64,000 bases of DNA from Actinacidiphila yanglinensis (GCF_900107965.1 NZ_FNVU01000003.1:496001-560000); one strand, 5' to 3'; counted from the first letter of the stretch, positions 17,121 to 26,372 are shown. The notes: generated from the sequence alone by a model not told the origin. A program made the numbers and translations.

Positions 17121-18050
17121 TCACCGGCGGGCCGCTCGCAGCTCGCGGATCAGCGCGCGGACGGGAGTGGTGGCGGCCAGCTCCGGGGTGGTGACGTAGC
17201 CGACGGTACGGGTCGGGGGTTCGGGCCCGAGAGCGGCGGTCTCGACGCCCTCCGGTGCGCCGTCGAGGGAGAGCGCGGGCATGATCGCCATGCCGAGTCC
17301 GCTGCTCACCATCGAGAGCACGGCCCCGTCGTCCTCGGCCAGGACGGTCGCCTTCGGTATCCAGTCCTGTCCGGCCCACCAACGGCGCGTGGCGGAACCG
17401 CAGTTCTCGTGCCAGTCGACCAACGGCAGGGAGCGCGGGGCGGGGTGGCCCGCCGGATGCACCAGCCGATACGGGTCCTCGACGAGCACGTCGCCGATCA
17501 GCCCGGCGGCTGCGGGCGGGGCCGCGCCGAGCGTGGCGATGCCCACGTCCGCGCGCCCCTCGGCGACCTCGCCGGCCACGCCCGCGCCCAGCTCGCGCAC
17601 GACCCGCACCTCGGGCTCGATACCCGGGTGGCGGGCGGCTAGGCGCTCAAGGACGGGAGGCAGCAGGTGGAGGGCGGCACTGCGGAAGGCGGCGATCCGC
17701 AGCGGGCCGGCGACCGTGCCCCGTTCGGCGCCCCGGGCCTCCGCGGCCAGGGCCTCCAGCAGCCGCAGGATCCGGCGGGCGTGGGCGGCCGCGGCGGCGC
17801 CGGCCGCGGTGGGGGTCGCGCCCTTGCGGCCCCGCTCGAAGAGCACCGCCCCGACCTTGCGTTCGGTCCCGCGGACGGAGTGCGAGACCGCGGACTGGGT
17901 CAGGCCGAGCGCCCTGGCGGCCGCCGAGAAGCCGCGCTCGCGGTCCACGGCCACCAGGATGCGGAGCTCGTGCGGCGCCAGGTCGGCGGCGGCCGCCGCA
18001 CCGGGCACGGGAGGCAGCAGGGCGGCTGAGATGGCTGAGGCGGCTGCCAA
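17121..18050 (-). CDS. LysR-family transcriptional regulator
   Basis: The 309-residue protein has a winged HTH at about residues 24-85 (LAPHELRILVAV, GFSAAARALGLTQSAVSHSV, LFERGRKG) and an effector-binding domain with LRIAAFRSAALHLLPPVL and SSGLGMAIMPALSL. A TTG start at 18050 is supported by AGGTGG eight bases upstream; GTG 18008 is possible. It is divergent from an MDR-family reductase, the classical LysR arrangement, and an ATGA-N7-TCAT box lies between them. Confidence 0.9.
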   Translation of the reverse strand: MAAASAISAALLPPVPGAAAAADLAPHELRILVAVDRERGFSAAARALGLTQSAVSHSVRGTERKVGAVLFERGRKGATPTAAGAAAAAHARRILRLLEALAAEARGAERGTVAGPLRIAAFRSAALHLLPPVLERLAARHPGIEPEVRVVRELGAGVAGEVAEGRADVGIATLGAAPPAAAGLIGDVLVEDPYRLVHPAGHPAPRSLPLVDWHENCGSATRRWWAGQDWIPKATVLAEDDGAVLSMVSSGLGMAIMPALSLDGAPEGVETAALGPEPPTRTVGYVTTPELAATTPVRALIRELRAARR

Positions 18051-18069
18051 CGGGTTCCCACCTGCTTCT

Positions 18070-18084
18070 ATGAGGGCTCTTCAT
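18070..18084. promoter_or_regulatory. Possible LysR-box
   Basis: ATGA-GGGCTCT-TCAT is an interrupted palindrome that contains the T-N11-A core (T18071, A18083) typical of LysR regulator sites. It lies 20 bp from the LysR start and 66 bp from the divergent reductase start, consistent with autoregulation and control of the reductase. Confidence 0.4.
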
Positions 18085-18150
18085 GGATCGGGCCGTTCCA
18101 TGAGCCCAACCCCCTCCTCGGGCTCCGCATTCCTCCCTACCGTCGCCGCC

Positions 18151-19173
18151 ATGACCGAGACCGCGCTCACCGTGCACCAGACCGCCCGCCCCCACGGCTT
18201 CCCCACCCCCGGCCACTTCGCCTTCGTCGAGTCCGCGCTGCCGGTGCCCGGCCCGGGAACGGCGCTGGTGGAGAACCTGTACTGGTCGGTCGACCCGTAC
18301 CACCGCGAGATGATGGACGCGGACTTCGCGCTCCACGCCCCCCTGGAGGGCCGCACCCTCGGCCGGGTCGTGGACTCCCGCGATCCGGCGCTCCGCGAGG
18401 GCGAGATCGTGCTGCACCGGCTGGGCTGGCGCACCCACGCGGTCGTCACCCCCGAACAGACCCGTGTGATCCCGCGGTTCGACGGAGCGCCGCTCTCGGC
18501 GCACCTGAGCATCCTCGGAGGTACCGGCCTGACCGCCTACGTGGGACTGACGCGAATCGCCGAACTCCGCGAGGGCCAGGACCTGTTCGTCTCCGCGGCG
18601 GCCGGCGGCGTGGGGACGGCCACCGGGCGGCTCGCCCGGCTGATGGGCGCGGGACGGCTGGTCGGCAGCACAGGCAGCGCGGCGAAGGCCGCCCACCTCA
18701 CCGGGCAGGTCGGGTACGACGAGGTCTTCGACCACCGCTCCGGCCCGTCGGCCGAACTCCTCGCCCGGGCGGCGCCCGACGGGATCGACCTGTACATGGA
18801 CAACGTCGGCGGGGAGCAGCTCGAAGCGGCGATCTCCTCGCTGCGGCCGTACGGCCGGATCGTGCGGATCGGCACGATCTCCCAGTACAACAGCACCGGT
18901 ACGCCCTACGCGCTGCGCAACCTGCCCGACATCGTCGAGAAGAGCCTGCGCATGGAGGGCTTCCTGGTGAGCGACTACCGCGACGTGCAGGACGAGTTGT
19001 ACGCGTTCGTGGTGCCGCACCTGCAGAGCGGGCGGATCGGGCTCGACGAGACCGTGGTGGACGGATTCGGCGGCATCGTGGACGCGTTCCTGGGGATGCT
19101 GCGCGGCGAGAACCAGGGGAAGATCATCGTCCGAGCGGCCGGAGCGGCCGGAGCGGCCGGAGCAGGCGCCTGA
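18151..19173 (+). CDS. NADP-dependent MDR reductase (PTGR/CurA-like)
   Basis: The 340-residue product is a zinc-free medium-chain reductase of the leukotriene B4 dehydrogenase type. Landmarks are YWSVDPYHREMM near residue 45, ILGGTGLTAYVGL, and the NADP loop VSAAAGGVGTATGRLARLMGA, then DLYMDNVGGEQLEA and RIVRIGTISQYN. Family members reduce the double bond of alpha,beta-unsaturated ketones. ATG 18151 is the only good start. The last residues are an AAGAAGAAGAG repeat. It is probably controlled by the divergent LysR protein. Confidence 0.92.
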   Translation: MTETALTVHQTARPHGFPTPGHFAFVESALPVPGPGTALVENLYWSVDPYHREMMDADFALHAPLEGRTLGRVVDSRDPALREGEIVLHRLGWRTHAVVTPEQTRVIPRFDGAPLSAHLSILGGTGLTAYVGLTRIAELREGQDLFVSAAAGGVGTATGRLARLMGAGRLVGSTGSAAKAAHLTGQVGYDEVFDHRSGPSAELLARAAPDGIDLYMDNVGGEQLEAAISSLRPYGRIVRIGTISQYNSTGTPYALRNLPDIVEKSLRMEGFLVSDYRDVQDELYAFVVPHLQSGRIGLDETVVDGFGGIVDAFLGMLRGENQGKIIVRAAGAAGAAGAGA

Positions 19174-19236
19174 CCGGCCGGGGCGGGCGCCTGCGGCAGG
19201 TGCGAGCCGTCGACCGCCGGCCGGGGCCCGGGCCGG

Positions 19237-19269
19237 GTCCTGGCGGCCCCATCGCGGGACCGCCAGGAC
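19237..19269. terminator. Bidirectional terminator hairpin
   Basis: GTCCTGGCGG at 19237-19246 pairs exactly with CCGCCAGGAC at 19260-19269. It sits between the convergent reductase and GH76 genes and can serve both. Confidence 0.6.
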
Positions 19270-19290
19270 GACCAGCCCCGGGCGGGAGAC

Positions 19291-20508
19291 TCAGTACAGG
19301 GTCGACCACTTCGACCGCGGCCACGCGAGCACCGCGAAGATCTGCGCCGACGCGGCCTGCTGGATCGACTGCGTGGTGCCGCCGGTATCGAAGCGCACCA
19401 GGCCGGTCTTCGGGTCGCGGGCGCTCGTCCACACCCAGTCGGCGTACGCGGCCGTCGCCTTCTGGTAGGTGTCGCCGCCGGTGACGGACTCCAGCAGCAG
19501 CAGGTTCTTGAAGAAGATCGAGTTGAAGTACACCGGCTGGCTCTTCAGCCGGTCGCCGGTGACGTACCAGTCGTACGCCGCCTTGGCGATCCGCTCGGCG
19601 CGCGCCAGGTAGGTGCGGTCGTGGGTCGCCTGGTACAGAAGGACGTTGACGCCGATCGGCACGCCCTGGTTGTAGGACCAGACGGTCTGGTCGATGTCGC
19701 CGGTCAGCGAGACGTGGTCCCAGTAGAGCCCGTCCGGGCTCTGCAGGTTGGCGTTCGTCCAGTCGTAGAACCGCTTGGCGTTGTCCAGGTAGGTGCGCTT
19801 GCCGGTGATCTGGTAGAGCCGCAGGCCGAGTTCGGCGGCGGGCATGTTGGACACCGTGTTGCGGTCGGTGCTCCAGGACGCCTGGGTCCAGAAGACGCCG
19901 CCGGGTGCGGCGTGGCTCGCATCGGTGTCCCACCCGGACTCGACCAGCGTGAAGATCTGCTCGGCCCGCGACAGTGCCGAACGGTCGTCGTTCTGCAGGT
20001 AGTCCTGGACCTTCTCCAGCCCCACCCACTCGTTGTCGTCGTAGAACAGGTCGCCGCCCGCTCCGTACGGGGCGACGGCGTACGAGTCGTAGCCCGCCAC
20101 CCCGGTCGTGCCGCCGGCGGCGTTCCAGTAGTGCTCCTGGGCTCTGTCCACCGCGGCCAGCTTCCCCCGCGCACGCGGGTCGACGGTCGAGATGTCCAGC
20201 GCCGCGACGTGCACCTGGGACAGCGGCCACTCGTACGAGTAGGCGTTGTCGCCGGCCGCCACCGGATACTGCTCGTGGAACAGCCCGGACCCGTCCGTCG
20301 TGCCCAGGTACTTCTCCAGTGCCGCGTAGGTCGCGGTGGCGCGGGCCGCGTTCGTACGGGCCGTCGTCCCCTCCTGGTGCGAGGCCGCCGCCGCGGTGGC
20401 GGGAGTCGCCGCCCGTGCCGCGCCGGGGGCCGCCGCACCGAGGGTTCCGGCGGCGAGGACCGCCACGACGGCGCCGGTCAGGGAGAGTTCCAGACGACGT
20501 GAGCGCAT
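19291..20508 (-). CDS. Secreted glycoside hydrolase family 76 (endo-alpha-1,6-mannanase-like)
   Basis: GH76 enzymes cleave alpha-1,6-mannan of fungal walls or actinobacterial glycolipids. The 405-residue product has a Sec-type signal peptide (RRLELSLTGAVVAVLAAG, cleavage near AARA) and an alpha/alpha barrel. The adjacent catalytic aspartates are visible at about residues 157-158 in LFYDDNEWVGLE. Other landmarks are GGVFWTQASWS, NMPAAELGLRLYQITG and VWSYNQGVPIGVN. ATG 20508 is set by GGAGG eight bases upstream. A LacI-type operator lies 49 bp upstream of the start, so expression is probably induced by sugar. Confidence 0.93.
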   Translation of the reverse strand: MRSRRLELSLTGAVVAVLAAGTLGAAAPGAARAATPATAAAASHQEGTTARTNAARATATYAALEKYLGTTDGSGLFHEQYPVAAGDNAYSYEWPLSQVHVAALDISTVDPRARGKLAAVDRAQEHYWNAAGGTTGVAGYDSYAVAPYGAGGDLFYDDNEWVGLEKVQDYLQNDDRSALSRAEQIFTLVESGWDTDASHAAPGGVFWTQASWSTDRNTVSNMPAAELGLRLYQITGKRTYLDNAKRFYDWTNANLQSPDGLYWDHVSLTGDIDQTVWSYNQGVPIGVNVLLYQATHDRTYLARAERIAKAAYDWYVTGDRLKSQPVYFNSIFFKNLLLLESVTGGDTYQKATAAYADWVWTSARDPKTGLVRFDTGGTTQSIQQAASAQIFAVLAWPRSKWSTLY

Positions 20509-20556
20509 GGGAGCGCCTCCATTCCGCCTGCCGCGGGCGCGGCAGAGCATCGGGCC

Positions 20557-20568
20557 GACAACGTTGTC
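20557..20568. promoter_or_regulatory. LacI-family operator upstream of GH76
   Basis: GACAACGTTGTC is a perfect 12-bp palindrome with the central CG step typical of LacI/GalR-family sites in streptomycetes. It lies in the GH76 promoter region, 49 bp from the start codon. No LacI gene lies in this window, so the repressor is encoded elsewhere. Confidence 0.65.
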
Positions 20569-20777
20569 AAGTTGCGGATCGCCAGTCTCCCAGGCATCCC
20601 CCGCGGGGGGTAAGGCTCGTGCGCGATGTTTGTCCATCGTTTTTAAGAAGGGGTCCCTCCCTCGGTCGGGCCGGGCCGCCCTCGGGCCGGTCATGGAGGA
20701 GGCCACCACGCCCGGCGCGCCAACTATGGCGGCGGACGACGTGTGCCGGGTCTCCGGATGTTCCTAGCGTGGCGGGT

Positions 20778-21608
20778 ATGGAGAGCATCGAGAGCCCCGG
20801 CGGCGCCCCCGCGACGCCGCCCCCGCCCGCGGCGGGCGTCGCCGTGGCCGGCCTGGCCGCGGGACGGTTCCTGGCCGGGCGCACCGCGCTGGTCACCGGC
20901 GCCGCCAGCGGTATCGGGCGGGCCTGCGCGGTCGCCCTCGCCGAGGCCGGCGCGGCCGTCTACGTGGTGGACCGGGCCGCGGACGCCGCCCGTCGGGTCG
21001 CCGCCGAGATCGGCGGCACCTGCGTGGTCGCCGACCTGGCCGACCCCGACGCGGTGGACGCGTTGCCCGACGACGCCGACATCGTCGTCAACAACGCCGG
21101 GCTCCAGCACATCGCCCCGATCCACGAGTTCCCGCCGGAGCGCTTCACCCACATCCAACGGGTGATGGTCGAGGCGCCGTTCCGCATCCTGCGCCGCACC
21201 CTGCCGCAGATGTACGCGCGCGGCTGGGGCCGGGTGGTGAACATCTCCTCGGTGCACGGCCTGCGTGCCAGCCCGTACAAGGCGGCCTACGTGGTCGCCA
21301 AGCATGCCCTCGAAGGGCTCAGCAAGGCCGTCGCGCTCGAAGCCGCCGAGCACGGCGTGACCAGCAACTGCGTCAACCCCGGTTACGTGCGCACGCCGCT
21401 GGTGGAGGACCAGATCGCCGGTCAGGCCGCCGCCCGCGGCATCCCCCCGGCGGACGTGGTGGCCGAGGTGATGCTGGAACGCACCGCGATCAAGCGGCTG
21501 ATCGAGCCGGTCGAGGTCGCCTCCACCGCGCTGTGGCTGTGCTCCGCGCACGCGGGCTACGTCACCGGTACCTCGCTGCCGCTCGACGGCGGGTGGACCG
21601 CGCACTGA
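20778..21608 (+). CDS. 3-hydroxybutyrate dehydrogenase-like SDR
   Basis: The 276-residue protein is a short-chain dehydrogenase with the NAD loop VTGAASGIGRA, the NNAG motif, and the catalytic Ser and YxxxK in NISSVHG and YVVAKHALEG. The C-terminal segments VRTPLVEDQIAGQA and TGTSLPLDGGWTA match 3-hydroxybutyrate dehydrogenases, which oxidise 3-hydroxybutyrate to acetoacetate. An Ala/Pro-rich extension of about 32 residues precedes the fold. The GAF/PucR regulator follows 85 bp downstream and a PHB depolymerase lies 2 kb away, consistent with use of PHB monomers. Confidence 0.88.
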   Translation: MESIESPGGAPATPPPPAAGVAVAGLAAGRFLAGRTALVTGAASGIGRACAVALAEAGAAVYVVDRAADAARRVAAEIGGTCVVADLADPDAVDALPDDADIVVNNAGLQHIAPIHEFPPERFTHIQRVMVEAPFRILRRTLPQMYARGWGRVVNISSVHGLRASPYKAAYVVAKHALEGLSKAVALEAAEHGVTSNCVNPGYVRTPLVEDQIAGQAAARGIPPADVVAEVMLERTAIKRLIEPVEVASTALWLCSAHAGYVTGTSLPLDGGWTAH

Positions 21609-21693
21609 CCACCGGCCGCAACGGCCCTAGTGTGGTGGGACCCGCGCCCGCGGGCCCCGCTCCCGTCCCCCTCCCACGGCACGGTGACCCCAC

Positions 21694-23682
21694 ATGTCCG
21701 AACCGCCCGCCCCCATCGCCGCGTCGATCCGCCTGCTGCTCGACCTCGTCGCGCGGGACGCGCCCGCCGAGGAGTACGGGGCGGTGGCCGCGCGGGCCCG
21801 GCTGGACGGGATGCGGCCGGCGGACCTGTCGGAGCTGGAGGCGGCCACCGGGACCGCGCTGCGCATCCGCGGGGCGCTGCGCCAGCACCGGCGCCGGGAG
21901 ACCGAGTTGGCCGCGCTCTTCGACACCGCCTCGGACCTCGCCGCGCTCCGCGACCTCGACGCGGTGCTCCAGTCGATCGTCCGGCGGGCCCGGATGCTGC
22001 TCGGCACCGACACCGCCTACCTGACCCTGCGGGACACCGAGGCGGGCGACACGTACATGCGGGTCACCGACGGTTCGGTCTCGCCTCTCTTCCAGAACCT
22101 GCGGCTCAGTTACGGCGACGGGCTGGGTGGCCTGGTGGCGCAGACCGCCTGCCCGTACGCGACCCCGGACTACCGCACCGACGAGCGCTTCCGGCACACC
22201 GGGTCGATCGACGAAGGGGTGCTGGACGAGGGGCTGGTCGGCATCCTCGGGGTGCCGCTGCTGCTGGGTTCCGGGGGCCCGGCCGGTTCCCGGGGCGCCA
22301 TCTCGTCCGGGGTGAAGGGGCGCGGCGGGGACGGCGGCGAGGTCATCGGGGTGCTCTTCGCCGCCGACCGCACTCCGCGGCCCTTCACCCCGGACGAAGT
22401 GGCGCTGCTGTGCTCGCTGGCCGCGCACGCCGCCATCGCGATCGACACCGCCAAGGCCGTCACCGACCTCGCCGAGGCGAGCACGGTGATCCAGGCGCAC
22501 GCCGCCGCGACGCAACGCGCCGAGGAGGCGCACGACCGGCTCACCGACCTGGTGCTGCGCGGCGGCGACCTGACGGAGGTGGCCGCGGCGGTCGCCGGGC
22601 TGCTCGACGGCGCGATCGGCATCCACGACCCGCAGGGGCGTACGCTCGCGGCCGTCAGCCGGGGCGGCGCGCCCTTCGTCCACCGGCAGCCGGCGCCCGC
22701 CGACCTGATGCGGTACGCCGCCGACGCGAACGCCGCGGCCCGGGCGGTGTTCCGCGACGGCCAGTGGCACTGCGCGGTGCTCGCCGGGCCGGAACTCCTG
22801 GGCAGCCTGGTGCTGTACGGGCGGAAGCAGCTCGACGACCCGGACCGCCGGCTGTTCGAGCGGGCCGGCGTGGTCACCGCCCTCCTGCTGCTGCTCAGCC
22901 GTTCCGTCGCGGAGACGGAGAACCGGGTGCGCGGCGAGCTCGTCACCGACCTGCTGACGGCGGCCGGCCGTGACCCGGCCGGGCTGGTGGTCCGCGGCCG
23001 GCGGCTGGGCGTGGAACTGGACCGGCCCTGCCTGCTGCTCGTCGCCGAGACCTCCGCGGAGTGCCACGACAAGCTCGCCGGCGCGGCCGTCAGCCACCTG
23101 TTCGGCAGCGACGGCATCAGCGCCGAGCACGCCGGGGCCGTGGTGCTGCTGCTGCCCGATCACGGCGTGCCGCCCGGCGAGGTCGCGCGGGCCGCGGTCG
23201 CCCACCTCACCCAGCTCGTCGGCGCACCGGTCACGGTCGGCGCGGGCGGACCCGCCGCCGGGCCGACGGCGCTGGCCGGCGCGTACGGCGAGGCGCTGCG
23301 CTGCCTGCGGGCCCTGCAGTCCCTCGGCCGGATCGGCGACGGCGCCGGCACCCTCGAACTCGGCTTCCTCGGCGTCCTGCTGGGCAACGGCCGCGACGTC
23401 GACGCGTTCGTGACCGCCACGCTCGGCCCGCTGCTGGAGTACGACGCGAGGCGCGGCACCGAACTGGTCCGCACCCTGGAGGCGTACTTCGCCTGCGGCG
23501 GCACCCTCACCCGCACCAAGGACGCGCTGCACCTGCACGTCAACACCGTGGTGCAGCGCCTCGACCGCATCCACGCGCTGCTCGGCCCGGGCTGGAACGA
23601 GCCGGAGCACGCGCTCGAACTCCAACTGGCCCTGCGGCTGCACCTGCTGTCCGGCAAGGCGGCCGTGCCCCGCGCCCGCTGA
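21694..23682 (+). CDS. GAF-domain, PucR-type HTH regulator of the 3-hydroxybutyrate gene group
   Basis: The 662-residue protein starts with a short helical segment, has a GAF sensor domain at about residues 70-260 (DLDAVLQSIVRRARMLLGTD, SYGDGLGGLVAQT, GVLFAADRTPRPFTPDEVALL), a central region, and a C-terminal PucR/CdaR-type HTH at about 580-630 (LVRTLEAYFACGGTLTRTKDALHLHVNTVVQRL). It probably senses a small molecule and activates neighbouring genes. Co-orientation with 3-hydroxybutyrate dehydrogenase suggests the ligand is a hydroxyacid or acyl compound; that is inference. A glycine-rich insertion near residues 185-215 interrupts the GAF domain. Confidence 0.88.
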   Translation: MSEPPAPIAASIRLLLDLVARDAPAEEYGAVAARARLDGMRPADLSELEAATGTALRIRGALRQHRRRETELAALFDTASDLAALRDLDAVLQSIVRRARMLLGTDTAYLTLRDTEAGDTYMRVTDGSVSPLFQNLRLSYGDGLGGLVAQTACPYATPDYRTDERFRHTGSIDEGVLDEGLVGILGVPLLLGSGGPAGSRGAISSGVKGRGGDGGEVIGVLFAADRTPRPFTPDEVALLCSLAAHAAIAIDTAKAVTDLAEASTVIQAHAAATQRAEEAHDRLTDLVLRGGDLTEVAAAVAGLLDGAIGIHDPQGRTLAAVSRGGAPFVHRQPAPADLMRYAADANAAARAVFRDGQWHCAVLAGPELLGSLVLYGRKQLDDPDRRLFERAGVVTALLLLLSRSVAETENRVRGELVTDLLTAAGRDPAGLVVRGRRLGVELDRPCLLLVAETSAECHDKLAGAAVSHLFGSDGISAEHAGAVVLLLPDHGVPPGEVARAAVAHLTQLVGAPVTVGAGGPAAGPTALAGAYGEALRCLRALQSLGRIGDGAGTLELGFLGVLLGNGRDVDAFVTATLGPLLEYDARRGTELVRTLEAYFACGGTLTRTKDALHLHVNTVVQRLDRIHALLGPGWNEPEHALELQLALRLHLLSGKAAVPRAR

Positions 23683-23693
23683 TCCCGGCCGAA

Positions 23694-23727
23694 CCGCGCG
23701 GCCCGGCCAGGCTGCCGGGCCGCGCGG
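23694..23727. terminator. 14-bp bidirectional terminator hairpin
   Basis: The arm 23694-23707 (CCGCGCGGCCCGGC) is the exact reverse complement of 23714-23727, with loop CAGGCT. It separates the convergent regulator and PHB depolymerase genes. Confidence 0.7.
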
Positions 23728-23733
23728 GAGGGG

Positions 23734-25260
23734 TCAGCGCACGGCGGCCGGGCAGCCGCTGTCGGCGAGGACGTAGTACCCGGGCGAGGTCTCCTCCAGG
23801 GTGTGGCTGTAGAAGACGTTGTCCAGGCCCATGGACTGGCCGGACCCGTTGGCGTAGGCCACGCCGCCGACGTCGTGCGCGCGGCCCGCCGTGACGTGGC
23901 TGTAGTTGCTGCCGGTGAAGCACTGCGCGGGCGGCGGTGTGCTGCCCGACGCGGTCGTGGCGGTGACGGCGGCGGACGCGGCGCTCTCCCCGGCCTGGTT
24001 CACCGCGGTGACGGTGTAGGTGTAGCGCGTCGCGGCGGCCAGGCCCGTGTCGGTGTACGAAGTCCCGCTCGTGCTGCCCACCTTGGTGCCGTTGCGGTAG
24101 ACCGCGTACGACCCCGCGCCGGAGACCGCACCCCAACTCAGGCCCACCGAGCTGCTGGTGACCGTGCCGACGGTGAGGCCGGACGGCACTCCCGGCGGCG
24201 TGGTGCCGCCGCCACCGGTGCCGGCGGCGTCCAGGCCCCAGAACAGGCCGGTGTAGTAGGTGGAGCAGATGGACTGGAGGAAGTAGGCGCCCGCGGTGCC
24301 GCACTGGGCGGTGCCGGAGCCGGGGTCGACCGCGAGGCCGTGGCCCATTCCGGAGACCTGGTACAGCTCCACGGCGGGCTTGCCCGAACCGTCGTTGTAG
24401 ATGGTCTGCGTGGTGCCGCCGGTCAGGGTGGCGGTGCTGGAGGGGGTCTGGCCGATGCCCCACACGTCGGTCCACTGGTCGCGCAGCTCGGTGGCGTTGA
24501 CGGGTGCGACGGTGGTGTCGGAGGTGCCCTGCCAGATCGCCACCCGCGGCCACGGTCCGCCGTAACCGGGGTCCGAGGCGCGGGCCTTGGCGCCCCACTG
24601 GGCGGGGGTCAGGTTCTGGCTCGCGCTCTGGCAGCCGGACGCGGCGGCCTGCGTGGTGGCGCACTGCGCGGGCAGGCCCGAGTCGACGGCGCCGCCGGCG
24701 AACACGTCCGGGTAGTCGGCGAGCAGGTCCGCGGCCAGGCCGCCGCCCGCGGACAGGCCGGTGACGAACACCCGGTGGGTGTCGGACCCGTACTGGCTCT
24801 CGGCGTGGCCGACCATGGAGGCGACGGAGGCCGCCTCTCCCTGGCCGCGGGTGTCCTTGCCCGAGTCGAACCAGCTGAAGCAGGACAGGATGTTGTTGGC
24901 GGTGCCGGTCTGCGGGAAGACCACGGCGAAGCCCCACAGGTCGGCGTACTTCTGCCAGCCGGAGTCGGCGTAGTAGTCACTGGCGGTCTGGGTGCAGCCG
25001 TGCAGGGCCACGACCAGGGGCGCACCGGCGGGCAGGTTCGCCGGCGCGTACTCGTACATGGTGAGGTTGCCGGGGTTCGAGCCGAAGCCGGAGACCTGCT
25101 GGAGGGTTCCGGACGCGGCGGGTGCGGCGGAGGCGGCCGGCGCGGCGGTGGCGGGCCCGGCGGTGACCGCGGCGCCGAGCACGGCCGCGAGCGCGATGAC
25201 GGCGGCGGACGCGGTGGCGCGGGTCAGGACTCTTCGGATGCCCGAAGTCGACACGTGCAT
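23734..25260 (-). CDS. Secreted PHB depolymerase-family esterase with FN3 domain
   Basis: The 508-residue product has a long signal peptide ending near ATAAPAA. The esterase domain has the HGC oxyanion segment (residues 88-90), a GLSAGGG elbow with nucleophile Ser170, and a possible catalytic His in SGMGHGLAVDP. A Gly/Pro linker leads to a fibronectin III domain (VPSGLTVGTVTSSSVGLSW and following) and a C-terminal substrate-binding module with GSNYSHVTAGRAHD. This is the layout of extracellular polyhydroxybutyrate depolymerases. ATG 25260 has AGGAG seven bases upstream. It is convergent with the 3-hydroxybutyrate dehydrogenase/regulator pair. Confidence 0.92.
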   Translation of the reverse strand: MHVSTSGIRRVLTRATASAAVIALAAVLGAAVTAGPATAAPAASAAPAASGTLQQVSGFGSNPGNLTMYEYAPANLPAGAPLVVALHGCTQTASDYYADSGWQKYADLWGFAVVFPQTGTANNILSCFSWFDSGKDTRGQGEAASVASMVGHAESQYGSDTHRVFVTGLSAGGGLAADLLADYPDVFAGGAVDSGLPAQCATTQAAASGCQSASQNLTPAQWGAKARASDPGYGGPWPRVAIWQGTSDTTVAPVNATELRDQWTDVWGIGQTPSSTATLTGGTTQTIYNDGSGKPAVELYQVSGMGHGLAVDPGSGTAQCGTAGAYFLQSICSTYYTGLFWGLDAAGTGGGGTTPPGVPSGLTVGTVTSSSVGLSWGAVSGAGSYAVYRNGTKVGSTSGTSYTDTGLAAATRYTYTVTAVNQAGESAASAAVTATTASGSTPPPAQCFTGSNYSHVTAGRAHDVGGVAYANGSGQSMGLDNVFYSHTLEETSPGYYVLADSGCPAAVR

Positions 25261-25403
25261 GGGGGGCTCCTGGGTGGGGGGTCGCCGCGTCGTCCGGCGC
25301 GGCCACTGGCGCTGGACGCTACGACCGGGTGCCGGGGACATCCACGTGGCGAACCGACACAACAGCGCCCGCTTGCATGGTGGTTGAGGGTGTCGCGGGG
25401 CGC

Positions 25404-26372
25404 TCAGTCCTGCGCGGAGCGCGCCTCGGCGGCGGCCAGCAGATGGCCGGCCACGATCCGGGCGCCCTCGTCGCCGATCAGCGCCGTGTAGTGGTTGGTG
25501 CCGGGCATCGCGACCGGCACCACCAGGTCCGGGTCGAGCTTCGCCGCGGCCAGCCGCCCCGGATCGTAGAGGCCCTGCGGTTCGTCCATCAGCCCGCGCT
25601 CGGCCCACAGCAGAGGCGTGCGGAACGGCAACCGGTGCACGGCGTCCAGCACTTCGGGGGCGAACAGCCCGACCCCGTCCACACGGACCGCCTCGATCCG
25701 GCAGGACGACCGCAACTCCGGTTCCGTGCCGACGAGATCGCGCTGGACGTAGGCGTCCGCCCAGGGTGACCACGCGGCACGGAAGGCGGGATGGGCCTGC
25801 CAGTACGCCCGGTACGCGGCGCGGTCGGCGAAGGTCATCGACAGCCGCCGCATCGCCGGGCCGATGACGGCGGTGAGCAGCTCGTCCGCTGACAGCTCCA
25901 CCGGCGCGGGGAAGCCCACGCCGCCGTCGACGAGCACTGCCGCACCGAACAGCCGCGGGTGGCGGGCCGCGGTGAGCGCGGCCGTGAACGCGCCCATGGA
26001 GTGCCCGGTGAGCACCGCCGCGCGCAGCCCGAGCGCGCGGGCCACGGCCGCCGCGTCCTCCGCGTGCGCGGGGATGCCGTACGGTCCGGGCAGCCCGGCG
26101 CTGGCCGCGCGACCGCGCAGGTCGGGCGCGATCAGGGTGGCCCGTCCGGCGAGGTGGTGGGCGACCCGGGCCCAGCTCAGCGCGTTGGCGGTGATGCCGT
26201 GCAGGGCGAGTACGGCGGGGGCGTCCGGCGCGGCCGCGGGCCAGCGCAGGACAGCCAGTTCGCCGCCGTCGACCGCCACCCGCACCTCTTCGTACGGCGG
26301 GTGGCCCGCCGGGTCGGCGGCTCCGCTCCAATTGCTGCTGCCGGTACCGGCGTTGGCATCGGTGGGGCTCAT
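25404..26372 (-). CDS. Alpha/beta hydrolase, last gene of the ABC importer operon
   Basis: The 322-residue cytosolic protein has the alpha/beta-hydrolase pattern: LALHGITAN oxyanion loop, LIAPDLRGRA, nucleophile elbow TGHSMGAF, and a terminal His in PGTNHYTAL. The ATG overlaps the stop of the LivM-type gene by four bases (ATGA), so it is translated with the transporter. It probably hydrolyses an ester or amide brought in by the importer; the substrate is unknown. This is unusual for plain branched-chain amino acid uptake and argues for a specialised ligand. Confidence 0.88.
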   Translation of the reverse strand: MSPTDANAGTGSSNWSGAADPAGHPPYEEVRVAVDGGELAVLRWPAAAPDAPAVLALHGITANALSWARVAHHLAGRATLIAPDLRGRAASAGLPGPYGIPAHAEDAAAVARALGLRAAVLTGHSMGAFTAALTAARHPRLFGAAVLVDGGVGFPAPVELSADELLTAVIGPAMRRLSMTFADRAAYRAYWQAHPAFRAAWSPWADAYVQRDLVGTEPELRSSCRIEAVRVDGVGLFAPEVLDAVHRLPFRTPLLWAERGLMDEPQGLYDPGRLAAAKLDPDLVVPVAMPGTNHYTALIGDEGARIVAGHLLAAAEARSAQD

